This document shows positions 42,239 to 50,244 of a stretch of 57,072 bases of DNA, one piece after another. The DNA lies in the NCBI GenBank assembly GCA_020351305.1, contig CP070730.1, positions 815,333 through 872,404 of the forward strand. Reading direction: 5' to 3'. The stretch's first letter is position 1. Each line of letters begins with the position of its first letter. The stretch comes from Candidatus Bathyarchaeota archaeon (GTDB lineage Archaea; Thermoproteota; Bathyarchaeia; Bathyarchaeales; SOJC01). The notes under the pieces were generated by a model. That model saw only the letters and a list, made by a program, of their open reading frames with translations, ran no database searches and was not told the origin of the DNA. Made by a program: the position numbers and the translations under genes.

Positions 42239-44647
42239 CTAGCTCCTTGAAAATGCAGCCTTCGATTTTTCCACTTCATCGAGTGTTAATTTTTTCAGAT
42301 TTGTTTGCATTTCACGTACCTTCGACGCAACTCTCTCGCCTTCGGCAGCAGAAGCCCATAAAAGTTGAAGTCTTTCCTTATTCACCCCTATCCTTTCCAT
42401 TTTCTTCCACAATCTCTCCACTCGCTTTTGTGTTTGATGGTTAGCATTGATGTAGTGACAGTCACCCGGGTGACATCCAGCAACTAGCACTGCTCCTACA
42501 CCTTTGGCAAAGGCGTGTTCAATAAACTTCTGGGATACTCTTCCTGAGCACATCGTTCGAATAATGCGCACGTTTGGTGGATACTGCATTCTGCTGACCC
42601 CCGCAAAATCTGCTCCTGCATAAGCGCACCAGTTACAGCAAAAGGCAATTATTTTCTTGTCAGCATTCATTTCAGTCAACGCATCAATCTGAGCATGGAT
42701 TTGAGCATTGGTGAAATGACGCATATGCAAGGCTTCAAATGGGCATTCAGCACCGCAAGTACCACAACCAGCACAGGCAGCCTCGATTATTTCGACTATC
42801 TTTTTCTCTTTATCCACTACTATTGCGTTGTAAGGACAAACTTGGGCGCATAGCCCGCAAAACTGGCAATTTTCAGGTATAGTCTTGGGTGTGATGGCTT
42901 CAACTGTTACTTTTCCCTGCCCCATCAATATCCCAGCTCGCGCTGCCGAAGCGCTCGCTTGGGTCACACTATCCTTTATGTCTTTTGGGGATTCGGCACA
43001 GCCTGCTAGAAACACTCCACCAGTTGGAGTGTCAACAGGTTTAAGTTTGGGATGTGCCTCCATGAAGAATCCATCGGAAGTTTTTGATAGAGTGAAAAGG
43101 CGTTGGATGATGTCGCTGTCAATACAAGGTTCAATGCCGACTGAAAGAATCACCATGTCTACATTGACTTTGTAAATTTCTTTTTGAAGCGTGTTTTCCC
43201 CAATCAACCACAAGTTATGAGTTTTCGAGTCTTCAATAATTTCTGCTGGTAATCCTCGAACAAAAATTACGCCTTCTTCTTTGGCTCTCCTATATAAGTC
43301 TTCAAAACCTTTTCCAAAAGCCCTTATATCTAAATAAAAAACGTAAATCTTAACGTCAGGCCAGTGTTCTTTGATAAGGAGGCTGTCTTTTATCGTGTTC
43401 ATGCAACACACGTTGCTACAGTAGAGGTTTCCTTTTTCAGATCTGGATCCTACGCATTGGATAAATGCAACCGATTTGGGAACTTCCAAGTCATTTGGGC
43501 GGATCAGGCTTCCTCCTGAAGGTCCACCTGCATTGATTAATCTTTCAAATTCGAGCGAAGTAATTACGTTGGGATAGCGAGTGTATCCATAATTTAAATA
43601 TGCAGAAGCGTCGTAAATGTCTGCACCTGTAGCTACAATTATTGTGCCAACTTCTAATTCGACAGTTTCGGCTTTCATATCAAAGTTTATGGCCTGTCGT
43701 TCACAGGCTTGTATGCATTTGTCACATGCCATGACGTTTTCTTTATTAAGGCATAGATCATGGTCAATGATATAAGTGGATGGGACCGCTTGAGCAAAGG
43801 GCGTATAGATCGCTTTTCTAGTTGCTAGCCCTGCGTCAAATTCGTTTGGCGCTGTTACGGGGCAATCTTCCGAGCACTCATTACAAGCACTGCAATCGTC
43901 CGTTACATATCTCGGTTTTCTCAAAACTTTGATTTTGAAGTTTCCAATGTAGCCTTTAACCTCTTGAACTTCGCTGTTTGTCAGTAACTCGATATTAGGA
44001 TGATGACCCGCGTCAGACATTTTTGGTGCAAGAATGCAGATTGAGCAGTCCATTGTGGGGAAAGTTTTGTCTATCTGCGCCATTCTCCCACCGATGCTTG
44101 GCTGCTTCTCCACCAAATAAACTTTGTAGCCAGTATCAGCTAAATCCAAAGCTGCTTGTATCCCAGCTACGCCACCTCCAATCACCAATGCCTTTCTTAG
44201 TATAGGGACTTCAGTTTCGATTGCTGGCTCTAGAAGAGCAACCTTTGCCACAGCGGCTTTAACTAGATCTTTAGCCTTTTCTGTCGCTGTTTCCTTCTCA
44301 TGAAGATGCACCCAGCTACAGTGTTCTCTGATATTTGCCATCTCAAAGAGATATTTGTTTAATCCAGCATCTTCGCATGTTTTTCTGAAGGTGGGTTCGT
44401 GAAGGCGTGGTGAACAAGAAGCTACAACCACGCGGTTAAGATTGTTTTCTTTGATGTCATTCTTGATAACTTCTTGGCCTTGATCGGAGCAGGTATAACG
44501 GTTATCCTTTGCGACAACAACATGAGGAAGAGTAGCTGCGAACTTTGTGACTTCTTCGCAGTCTATTGTCCCTGCAATGTTTAAGCCGCAATGGCACACA
44601 TAAACGCCTATTCGGGGCTCTTCTTTAGCTTTCTCTTCAATCACCAC
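42239..44647 (-). CDS. hdrA: HdrA-MvhD fusion: FAD/Fe-S electron-transfer protein
   Basis: The 802-aa protein opens with the HdrA N-domain (IGVYVCHCGLNIAGTIDC) and has the Rossmann FAD motif ALVIGGGVAGIQAALDLA (residues 153-170). Several clusters follow: the HdrA Cys group after GGRMAQIDKTFPTMDCSICI, DDCSACNECSEDCP, and CQFCGLCAQVCP with CAGCGTCGAECP. The last ~135 residues are MvhD, the [2Fe-2S] link to hydrogenase or dehydrogenase (FCCNWCAYAGAD, TMCSGRV, GCHPGDC). In methanogens HdrA bifurcates electrons between ferredoxin, heterodisulfide and a donor via MvhD. HdrB is missing here. Confidence 0.94.
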   Translation of the reverse strand: MVIEEKAKEEPRIGVYVCHCGLNIAGTIDCEEVTKFAATLPHVVVAKDNRYTCSDQGQEVIKNDIKENNLNRVVVASCSPRLHEPTFRKTCEDAGLNKYLFEMANIREHCSWVHLHEKETATEKAKDLVKAAVAKVALLEPAIETEVPILRKALVIGGGVAGIQAALDLADTGYKVYLVEKQPSIGGRMAQIDKTFPTMDCSICILAPKMSDAGHHPNIELLTNSEVQEVKGYIGNFKIKVLRKPRYVTDDCSACNECSEDCPVTAPNEFDAGLATRKAIYTPFAQAVPSTYIIDHDLCLNKENVMACDKCIQACERQAINFDMKAETVELEVGTIIVATGADIYDASAYLNYGYTRYPNVITSLEFERLINAGGPSGGSLIRPNDLEVPKSVAFIQCVGSRSEKGNLYCSNVCCMNTIKDSLLIKEHWPDVKIYVFYLDIRAFGKGFEDLYRRAKEEGVIFVRGLPAEIIEDSKTHNLWLIGENTLQKEIYKVNVDMVILSVGIEPCIDSDIIQRLFTLSKTSDGFFMEAHPKLKPVDTPTGGVFLAGCAESPKDIKDSVTQASASAARAGILMGQGKVTVEAITPKTIPENCQFCGLCAQVCPYNAIVVDKEKKIVEIIEAACAGCGTCGAECPFEALHMRHFTNAQIHAQIDALTEMNADKKIIAFCCNWCAYAGADFAGVSRMQYPPNVRIIRTMCSGRVSQKFIEHAFAKGVGAVLVAGCHPGDCHYINANHQTQKRVERLWKKMERIGVNKERLQLLWASAAEGERVASKVREMQTNLKKLTLDEVEKSKAAFSRS

Positions 44648-46070
44648 AGTGGTTCTCCTCCTTCTTTCTGATTCTAGTTAAATATTGATTAATGGAGTAA
44701 GCAGCTTTTTTTCCAGCAAGAATAGCCTCTATTACAGTGGCTGGCCCCGTAACCATGTCTCCACCTGCAAAAACACCTGCAATATTAGTTTCCATGGTAA
44801 ATGGGTTAACCTGAACCCAGCCACCTTTATCGACCTCTAAATTTTCGGGTAAGAAAGTGGTTTCAGTTGTTTCTCCAATAGCAACTATTACTGTGTCTAA
44901 TTTTAGTGAGAATTCAGAACCCTCGATCGGCATAGGTTTCTTTCTTCCAGTTTCATCCAACACTCCTAGCTTCATTCTAACACATTTCAATCCTTGTACT
45001 CTACCCTCTTTCTCTGAAATTCTTACAGGCGTCACCAAGAATTTGATTTTCACGCCTTCTTTTTCTGCTTCTGCAACCTCCCAAGGATTAGCTAGCATCT
45101 CTTCTCTAGACCTTCTGTAAAGTATGATAACTTCCTTGGCTCCTTGGAGAAGCGCTGTTCTTGCAGCGTCAATGGCAACATTTCCACCTCCAATTATTCC
45201 AACCTTTTTTCCTAGGTTCACCTGTTGCTGCGTGTTTACTTTCCAGAGGAAATCTAAGGCATCAACAACTCTCTCAAGCTCTTCACCCTCGATTCCTAGT
45301 TTGCGACTTTTATGAGCACCAACAGCCACAAAAATTGCTTTATACCCATCCTGCTTAATTTCATCAAAGCTAATGTCTTTGCTGACCTTTGTGCCAGTCC
45401 TTAATTTTACTCCGAGATCTCTCAAACGCTGAATTTCGCTTTCCAAAACTTTTCTAGGTAATCTGTACTTAGGCATGCTTTTTCTTAACATACCTCCAGC
45501 TTCAGGAAGTGCTTCAAAAATGGTAACTGGATATCCTATCTCAGCAAGAATGCTAGCAGCTGTGAGTCCTGCTGGACCAGAGCCGATTATTGCCACTTTA
45601 TCCTTGTGATTGGAGTCTTCTTCTATCCCTTTTGCCAGCTTAGGTTGCTTGGCTAATTTCTTCAAGACTTCAGTTATCTTTTTATCCCCAATTTCTGCTC
45701 GCTCTGGGTGAAAGCATGCATACCAGCAAATAAGTGGAAAAGGCACCTTTTCTTTCATTATCGAGGTTGCTCTCTTGAAACCATTGAAAAGTCCAAGCTT
45801 CATAGCCCTATTTTTAAGAAGTTGAAATATTTCTGGTGGCTTTAGTCCTTGAGGGCATCGTTTGTAGCATTTGTAGCACCACGCACATAGCCAAAGCTTG
45901 TCATCGTCTAAAGTTTTTTCTGGCTCGTTCAGTGCTTTCTGCAAAAGACTTCGTGGATTGTAATGTGTTGACAATAATTCGACCATAGGGCAGCTAGCAG
46001 TGCAAATACCACATTCAAAGCAATATTTTGTTTTTTCCCTGATTACCTTCGGGATGATTGGTGACTCCAT
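44637..46070 (-). CDS. HdrC-like/GltD-like fusion: NAD(P)H-binding flavoprotein with Fe-S head
   Basis: The first ~75 residues carry eight Cys in the HdrC pattern: CFECGICTASCP (17-28) and LCAWCYKCYKRCP (62-73). The rest is the GltD/NfnB-like oxidoreductase with FAD site IIGSGPAGLTAASILAEIG (161-179), NAD(P)H site VGIIGGGNVAIDAART and GVFAGGDMVTGPATVIEAI. Such subunits take electrons from NAD(P)H or pass them to it. No glutamate-synthase large subunit is present. It is the first gene of the operon and overlaps hdrA-mvhD by 11 nt. Confidence 0.92.
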   Translation of the reverse strand: MESPIIPKVIREKTKYCFECGICTASCPMVELLSTHYNPRSLLQKALNEPEKTLDDDKLWLCAWCYKCYKRCPQGLKPPEIFQLLKNRAMKLGLFNGFKRATSIMKEKVPFPLICWYACFHPERAEIGDKKITEVLKKLAKQPKLAKGIEEDSNHKDKVAIIGSGPAGLTAASILAEIGYPVTIFEALPEAGGMLRKSMPKYRLPRKVLESEIQRLRDLGVKLRTGTKVSKDISFDEIKQDGYKAIFVAVGAHKSRKLGIEGEELERVVDALDFLWKVNTQQQVNLGKKVGIIGGGNVAIDAARTALLQGAKEVIILYRRSREEMLANPWEVAEAEKEGVKIKFLVTPVRISEKEGRVQGLKCVRMKLGVLDETGRKKPMPIEGSEFSLKLDTVIVAIGETTETTFLPENLEVDKGGWVQVNPFTMETNIAGVFAGGDMVTGPATVIEAILAGKKAAYSINQYLTRIRKKEENHCGD

Positions 46071-46140
46071 TTGTCTTTTGCCTCATTTAAAGCTCTATGA
46101 ATGCCCCATTTGTCCTGTTGGGATAGAGGCGCTGTCTCCG

Positions 46141-46163
46141 ATATAAAACTTTACAAATGTAAA
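46141..46163. promoter_or_regulatory. TATA-like box followed by TTTACA-AA-TGTAAA palindrome
   Basis: In the divergent gap between the redox operon (starts 46070, minus) and the DAPDH-like gene (plus), ATATAAAA (46141-46148) is followed by TTTACA (46150-46155), AA, TGTAAA (46158-46163). The 14-bp palindrome beside a TATA box is a plausible repressor or activator site for one or both gene sets. Confidence 0.35.
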
Positions 46164-46245
46164 CCTTTGTGAAAAAATCTTGAAGCCCACGCTACGAAAC
46201 ACCTATATTCAATCACAAAACTACAAAAATAAAAAGGTTGAGAAA

Positions 46246-47274
46246 TTGGGGAGAATAAGAATAGTTTTGTACGGTGTAGGAGCAGTTGGTGGTCTCATTG
46301 CCAAATATCTTCTCACAAAAGATGGAGCAGAAATTGTTGGTGCAATCGATGTAGCAGAGGAGAAAGTAGGTGAAGATTTAGGAAGGGTTTTAAACATAGG
46401 TAAATCCGTCGGAGTAATTATCTCAAATGACGTTGATGATGTTCTTTCAAAGACAAGACCAAACATCGTAGTGCACGCAACTGCGTCCTATCTCGTAGAT
46501 GTTTTTCCACAACTCGCACAAATCCTTAAACATAAGGTCAATGTTGTTTCAACCTGCGAGGAACTATCATATCCTTATTTTTCAAAACCACAACTGGCAG
46601 AAAAACTTGATATATTAGATAAGATGCACAAATCTACAATTATTGGAACAGGAATAAACCCTGGATTTCTGATGGACACCCTAGTCATTACACTTACAGC
46701 TGTATGTCAAAAAATTAGGAAAATCAAGGCAGTTAGAATCATGAACGCCGCCACTAGGCGGACACCATTTCAAAAGAAAATCGGAGCAGGGCTTAGTTTA
46801 GAGAAATTTCAAAAGGCCATTGAAAATGGATTCATAACAGGACATGTAGGCCTTGAGCAGTCTGTCTCAATGATTGCAGCAGCATTGGCATGGAAGCTGG
46901 AAAGTGTCAGGACTTCCCCAGTTCAACCTTTAATCGCTGATAAGCCTGTTAGAAGCGAGGCTATTGATGTTAAGCAAGGTCATGTAGCTGGCTTGAAACA
47001 AGAAGCCAAAGGATATAGAAATGGAAAAGAAGCGATTGCACTGGAATTTCAAGCCTACATCGGGGCGAGTGAAGAATACGACTCCATAACAATAAAAGGA
47101 GTTCCAAACGTAAATCAAAAAATTATGCCCTGTGTACACGGAGACATAAGCACTGTTGCTGTGGTGGTGAACACAATTCCAAAGATCATTAATGCACCAC
47201 CAGGTTTGGTAACCATGAAAGACCTTCCTGTGCCTTCTGCAACGACAGTCAACATGGTTAACTTTCTACTCTAA
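46246..47274 (+). CDS. 2,4-diaminopentanoate dehydrogenase-like oxidoreductase
   Basis: The protein has a DapB-like NAD(P) site near its start (RIRIVLYGVGAVGGLIAKYL) and STCEELSYPYF, GTGINPGFLMDTL and VRIMNAATRRTPFQKKIGAG, which match 2,4-diaminopentanoate dehydrogenase and its relatives. DAPDH works in ornithine fermentation; related enzymes act on other amino acids, so the substrate is uncertain. The open frame begins at TTG 46180; TTG 46246 gives a Rossmann start near residue 6 and the normal length of about 340 aa. It leads a run of pxpABC. Confidence 0.85.
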   Translation: MGRIRIVLYGVGAVGGLIAKYLLTKDGAEIVGAIDVAEEKVGEDLGRVLNIGKSVGVIISNDVDDVLSKTRPNIVVHATASYLVDVFPQLAQILKHKVNVVSTCEELSYPYFSKPQLAEKLDILDKMHKSTIIGTGINPGFLMDTLVITLTAVCQKIRKIKAVRIMNAATRRTPFQKKIGAGLSLEKFQKAIENGFITGHVGLEQSVSMIAAALAWKLESVRTSPVQPLIADKPVRSEAIDVKQGHVAGLKQEAKGYRNGKEAIALEFQAYIGASEEYDSITIKGVPNVNQKIMPCVHGDISTVAVVVNTIPKIINAPPGLVTMKDLPVPSATTVNMVNFLL

Positions 47275-47289
47275 CTCTGAGGCTCATGC

Positions 47290-48063
47290 ATGAAACTCAG
47301 AATTGATATTAACTGCGACCTTGGGGAGACTCCTGACCGCTTTAAAGCTGGACATGACGCAGAAATCATGCCTTTCATAACTTCAGCAAACGTCGCTTGT
47401 GCCTTCCATGCAGGAGATCCAACTGTCATGGCTCAGACAGTTGGTCTGGCGAAAGAGAATGAAGTTGCGATAGGTGCACACCCTGGGTTTCCGGACTTTG
47501 CTGGATTTGGTCGTCGCGATATGGGTCTTTCAAAGGAAGAAGTTGAGAATATAATTATTTATCAAGTAGGTGCTCTAGAAGCCTTCGCAAGAGCTGCTAA
47601 TGTAGATTTGCAACATATAAAACCCCATGGTGCTCTTTACAATGCTGCAGTTAAGAATGAAGTCTACGCAGATGCATTAATCAAGGCTGTACATGCAATA
47701 AATTCTAAACTCGTGCTTTTTGCTATGGCAGACTCTAAGCTTGCAAAGCAAGCAGCTGCGACTGGTTTAACTGTTGCCCACGAAATCTTTGCTGATAGAG
47801 AGTACAATCCAGATGGTAGCTTAGTTTCCCGAAACATATCAGGAGCAGTAATTAACGATGCGAAACTTGCAGCTATGAGAGCAGTAAAGATGATAAAAGA
47901 TAAAAAAGTTACCGCAATTGATGGCCGGATTGTGAAATTTAACGAGGTACATACGATTTGTATCCATGGAGATAACTTGAATGCTGCAGAGCTTGCTAAA
48001 TCCCTTAGGAATGAACTTTTGGCTGAAAATGTCGAAGTGGTTTCTGTAAGTTCTCTTATCTAG
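47290..48063 (+). CDS. pxpA: 5-oxoprolinase subunit A (PxpA, LamB/YcsF)
   Basis: The 257-aa protein starts RIDINCDLGETPDRFKAGHD and continues ANVACAFHAGDPTVMAQTV, IGAHPGFPDFAGFGRRDM and HIKPHGALYNAAVKNE. It carries these LamB/YcsF signatures. PxpA, B and C together open 5-oxoproline (pyroglutamate) to glutamate with ATP. The gene is 15 nt after the DAPDH-like gene and abuts pxpB. Confidence 0.95.
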   Translation: MKLRIDINCDLGETPDRFKAGHDAEIMPFITSANVACAFHAGDPTVMAQTVGLAKENEVAIGAHPGFPDFAGFGRRDMGLSKEEVENIIIYQVGALEAFARAANVDLQHIKPHGALYNAAVKNEVYADALIKAVHAINSKLVLFAMADSKLAKQAAATGLTVAHEIFADREYNPDGSLVSRNISGAVINDAKLAAMRAVKMIKDKKVTAIDGRIVKFNEVHTICIHGDNLNAAELAKSLRNELLAENVEVVSVSSLI

Positions 48064-48777
48064 GTGCAGATATTGTATCAAACCACGCGATATATGCCAG
48101 TAGGTGATAAAGCATTATTAGTCGAATTTGGCAACATCATAAGCTTAGATATTAACAGAAAGGTTCATGCCCTAAACCTCGCGATTTTGCAACTCGGGCT
48201 AAAAGGTGTGGTTGAGTGTGTGCCGACCTACCGTTCTCTCCTCGTTTATTATGATCCAGTAGAGGTCGGCTATGAGCAATTAGTTCTTAGATTAAGGGAG
48301 CTTGAAAATAGACTCAAAGGGTTTAGGGTTCCAATTCAGAAACGAATGATTGAAGTGCCCACGATTTACGGTGGTGAATATGGATCTGACCTTGGTCATA
48401 TAGCTAAACACCACAATCTTGATCCCGAGGAGGTTATTCAGCTACATAGTGACCGAGAGTATATAGTTTATATGATTGGTTTTGTCGCTGGCTTTCCATA
48501 CCTCGGCGAGGTTGCTGATGAAATCGCAACGCCAAGGCGAAAAACACCACGATTACAAGTCCCAGCGGGATCTGTAGGGATCGCTGAAAAACAAACTGGC
48601 ATATACCCTATTGAATCCCCAGGAGGATGGCAGATAATTGGCCAAACACACTTAAGATTTTTCAATACTCAAAGAAATCCTCCTACCTTGGTCCAACCAG
48701 GAGACATTGTGAAATTCAAACCCATTGAAGTAGAGGAGTTTGAGAACATGAAGGTCAAAGAAGATGAATCTATGTGA
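48064..48777 (+). CDS. pxpB: 5-oxoprolinase subunit B (PxpB, KipI type)
   Basis: The 237-aa protein has PVGDKALLVEFGN at the start and VYMIGFVAGFPYLGEVADEI with TPRRKTPRLQVPAGSVGIAE and TGIYPIESPGGWQIIGQT, the AHS1/PxpB pattern. It begins at GTG 48064, immediately after the pxpA stop, and overlaps pxpC by 14 nt. It forms the ATP-dependent activating part with PxpC. Confidence 0.95.
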   Translation: MQILYQTTRYMPVGDKALLVEFGNIISLDINRKVHALNLAILQLGLKGVVECVPTYRSLLVYYDPVEVGYEQLVLRLRELENRLKGFRVPIQKRMIEVPTIYGGEYGSDLGHIAKHHNLDPEEVIQLHSDREYIVYMIGFVAGFPYLGEVADEIATPRRKTPRLQVPAGSVGIAEKQTGIYPIESPGGWQIIGQTHLRFFNTQRNPPTLVQPGDIVKFKPIEVEEFENMKVKEDESM

Positions 48778-49720
48778 AGTTATCAAGCCAGGGCTTTTTA
48801 CGACAGTTCAAGATTTGGGACGTTATGGCTATCAAAGTTATGGGGTGCCTGTTTCTGGAGCAATGGATAACTATGCCTTCATAGTTGCAAATCTTCTTGT
48901 AGGCAACAAGCCCAATGATGCTTGCTTGGAAGCAACATTGCTAGGTCCAGAGCTTGAGTTTCTCAATGAAGCTCAGCTTGCAATCACTGGTGCGGTTCTC
49001 ACGCCGACCATTAACAAGATAAAGGCTAAATGCTGGATGACTTTTCAGGTCCGCAAAGGTGACGTGCTTTCTTTTGGTAATTTCAAGAGTGGGCTCAGGG
49101 CGTATTTGGCTGTAAGAGGAGGAATAGAAGCACCCGTTGTATTGGGAAGTAGGTCTACTTATGCTCGTGGTGGATTCGGTGGCTTTCAAGGGAGGCCGTT
49201 AAGAGCAGGGGATGTTATTAAAGCCTATAAACCTGAGACATTCCTTAGGTCAGGCCTTTCGATGCCTCATCATCTTATTCCCATTTATGGCATTAAGTCA
49301 ACGATTGAAGTTGTGCTTGGACCGCAATCCGACTATTTCACAGAAACGGGCTTAGGGACCTTTTTCTCTAGCATGTATTCCGTGACCTCTGAGTCGGACA
49401 GGATGGGTTATAGGTTGGATGGTCCTATGGTGGAGCAGAAACGCTCATTTGATATGGTCTCAGATGCTGTACCTGTAGGGGCTGTTCAGGTTCCTGCAAA
49501 CGGTAAGCCTATTGTGGTGATGCAGGATGGTCAGACAACTGGAGGTTATCCAAAAGTCGGTATTGTCATCACTCCCGATGTTTCTCGCCTTGGACAAGTC
49601 AGACCAAATCATAAAATAAAATTTTCAGAAATCTCGGCTAGCGAGGCTCGAGTGAAGTTATTAAAACATATACAGGGCATTAGTCAGATAAAGGATAAAC
49701 TAGAGGAATCGAAGCTGTGA
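48764..49720 (+). CDS. pxpC: 5-oxoprolinase subunit C (PxpC, KipA type)
   Basis: The 318-aa protein shows the AHS2/PxpC set: VIKPGLFTTVQDLGRYGYQS, GVPVSGAMDNYAF, ANLLVGN, RAYLAVRGGIEAPVVLGSRS and GPQSDYFTE with SDRMGYRLDGP and VVMQDGQTTGGYPKVG. It works with PxpA and PxpB. The four-gene run ends here; CGCATATGCG, a 10-bp palindrome, lies about 27 nt downstream. Confidence 0.95.
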   Translation: MNLCEVIKPGLFTTVQDLGRYGYQSYGVPVSGAMDNYAFIVANLLVGNKPNDACLEATLLGPELEFLNEAQLAITGAVLTPTINKIKAKCWMTFQVRKGDVLSFGNFKSGLRAYLAVRGGIEAPVVLGSRSTYARGGFGGFQGRPLRAGDVIKAYKPETFLRSGLSMPHHLIPIYGIKSTIEVVLGPQSDYFTETGLGTFFSSMYSVTSESDRMGYRLDGPMVEQKRSFDMVSDAVPVGAVQVPANGKPIVVMQDGQTTGGYPKVGIVITPDVSRLGQVRPNHKIKFSEISASEARVKLLKHIQGISQIKDKLEESKL

Positions 49721-49861
49721 ATCTTCTAGTGATTAGTCCTTTTTGTCGCATATGCGCTTCACCTTGCCACTTCTCTGGAACAGGTTTTGCTTCAAGTATT
49801 TCCTATAAGGAATAATTCATTAAAAATGAACTGACCTATATTTGAAATCAATAAAGAAGGG

Positions 49862-50155
49862 TTAACCGCCTCCTACAGGCGGAACAACAGCGACTTGATC
49901 TCCTTCCTTGAGTTGCGTTTCTAACTCTTCTAATAGATCCACATTCTTTCCATTTACTAGAAGCTGCAAATGTGTCTTGACACTTCCTGTTTCACTGTAA
50001 AGATAGTTTTTCACCGTTTTTCCATGCCGCTTCACCAACTCTTCCAACACATCTTCAACAGTAACACTTGCGGGAGTGAAATCCAAGTCCTCCTTGCTCT
50101 TTCCAATTAACTCCCGCAAAGTTGTGAACAACCTTACAGAAACTCTCACGTTCAC
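49862..50155 (-). CDS. MoaD/ThiS-like ubiquitin-fold protein
   Basis: The protein ends PPVGGG, the di-Gly tail of MoaD/SAMP/ThiS sulfur carriers or modifiers. Before it are RLFTTLRELIGKSKEDLDF, LQLLVNGKNVDLL and LKEGDQVAVVPPV, the beta-grasp pattern. The N-terminal ~20 residues of the longer open frame (to 50212) look untypical, so I use GTG 50155, with GAGGA ahead. It may act in molybdopterin synthesis or protein tagging. No moa genes are in the window. Confidence 0.8.
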   Translation of the reverse strand: MNVRVSVRLFTTLRELIGKSKEDLDFTPASVTVEDVLEELVKRHGKTVKNYLYSETGSVKTHLQLLVNGKNVDLLEELETQLKEGDQVAVVPPVGGG

Positions 50156-50244
50156 GCTTCCTCTTGTGTAAACAAGAATGGAATCCAAAATAAACTTTTG
50201 CAGAAAAGTCAAAGCTTGATTATTGATACTAAAACCATAACTTC

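Noticed and set aside
44637-46070. Glutamate synthase small subunit in nitrogen assimilation
   Set aside because: The N-terminal 8-Cys HdrC pattern and the operon with HdrA and Kor point to redox transfer; no large subunit is present.
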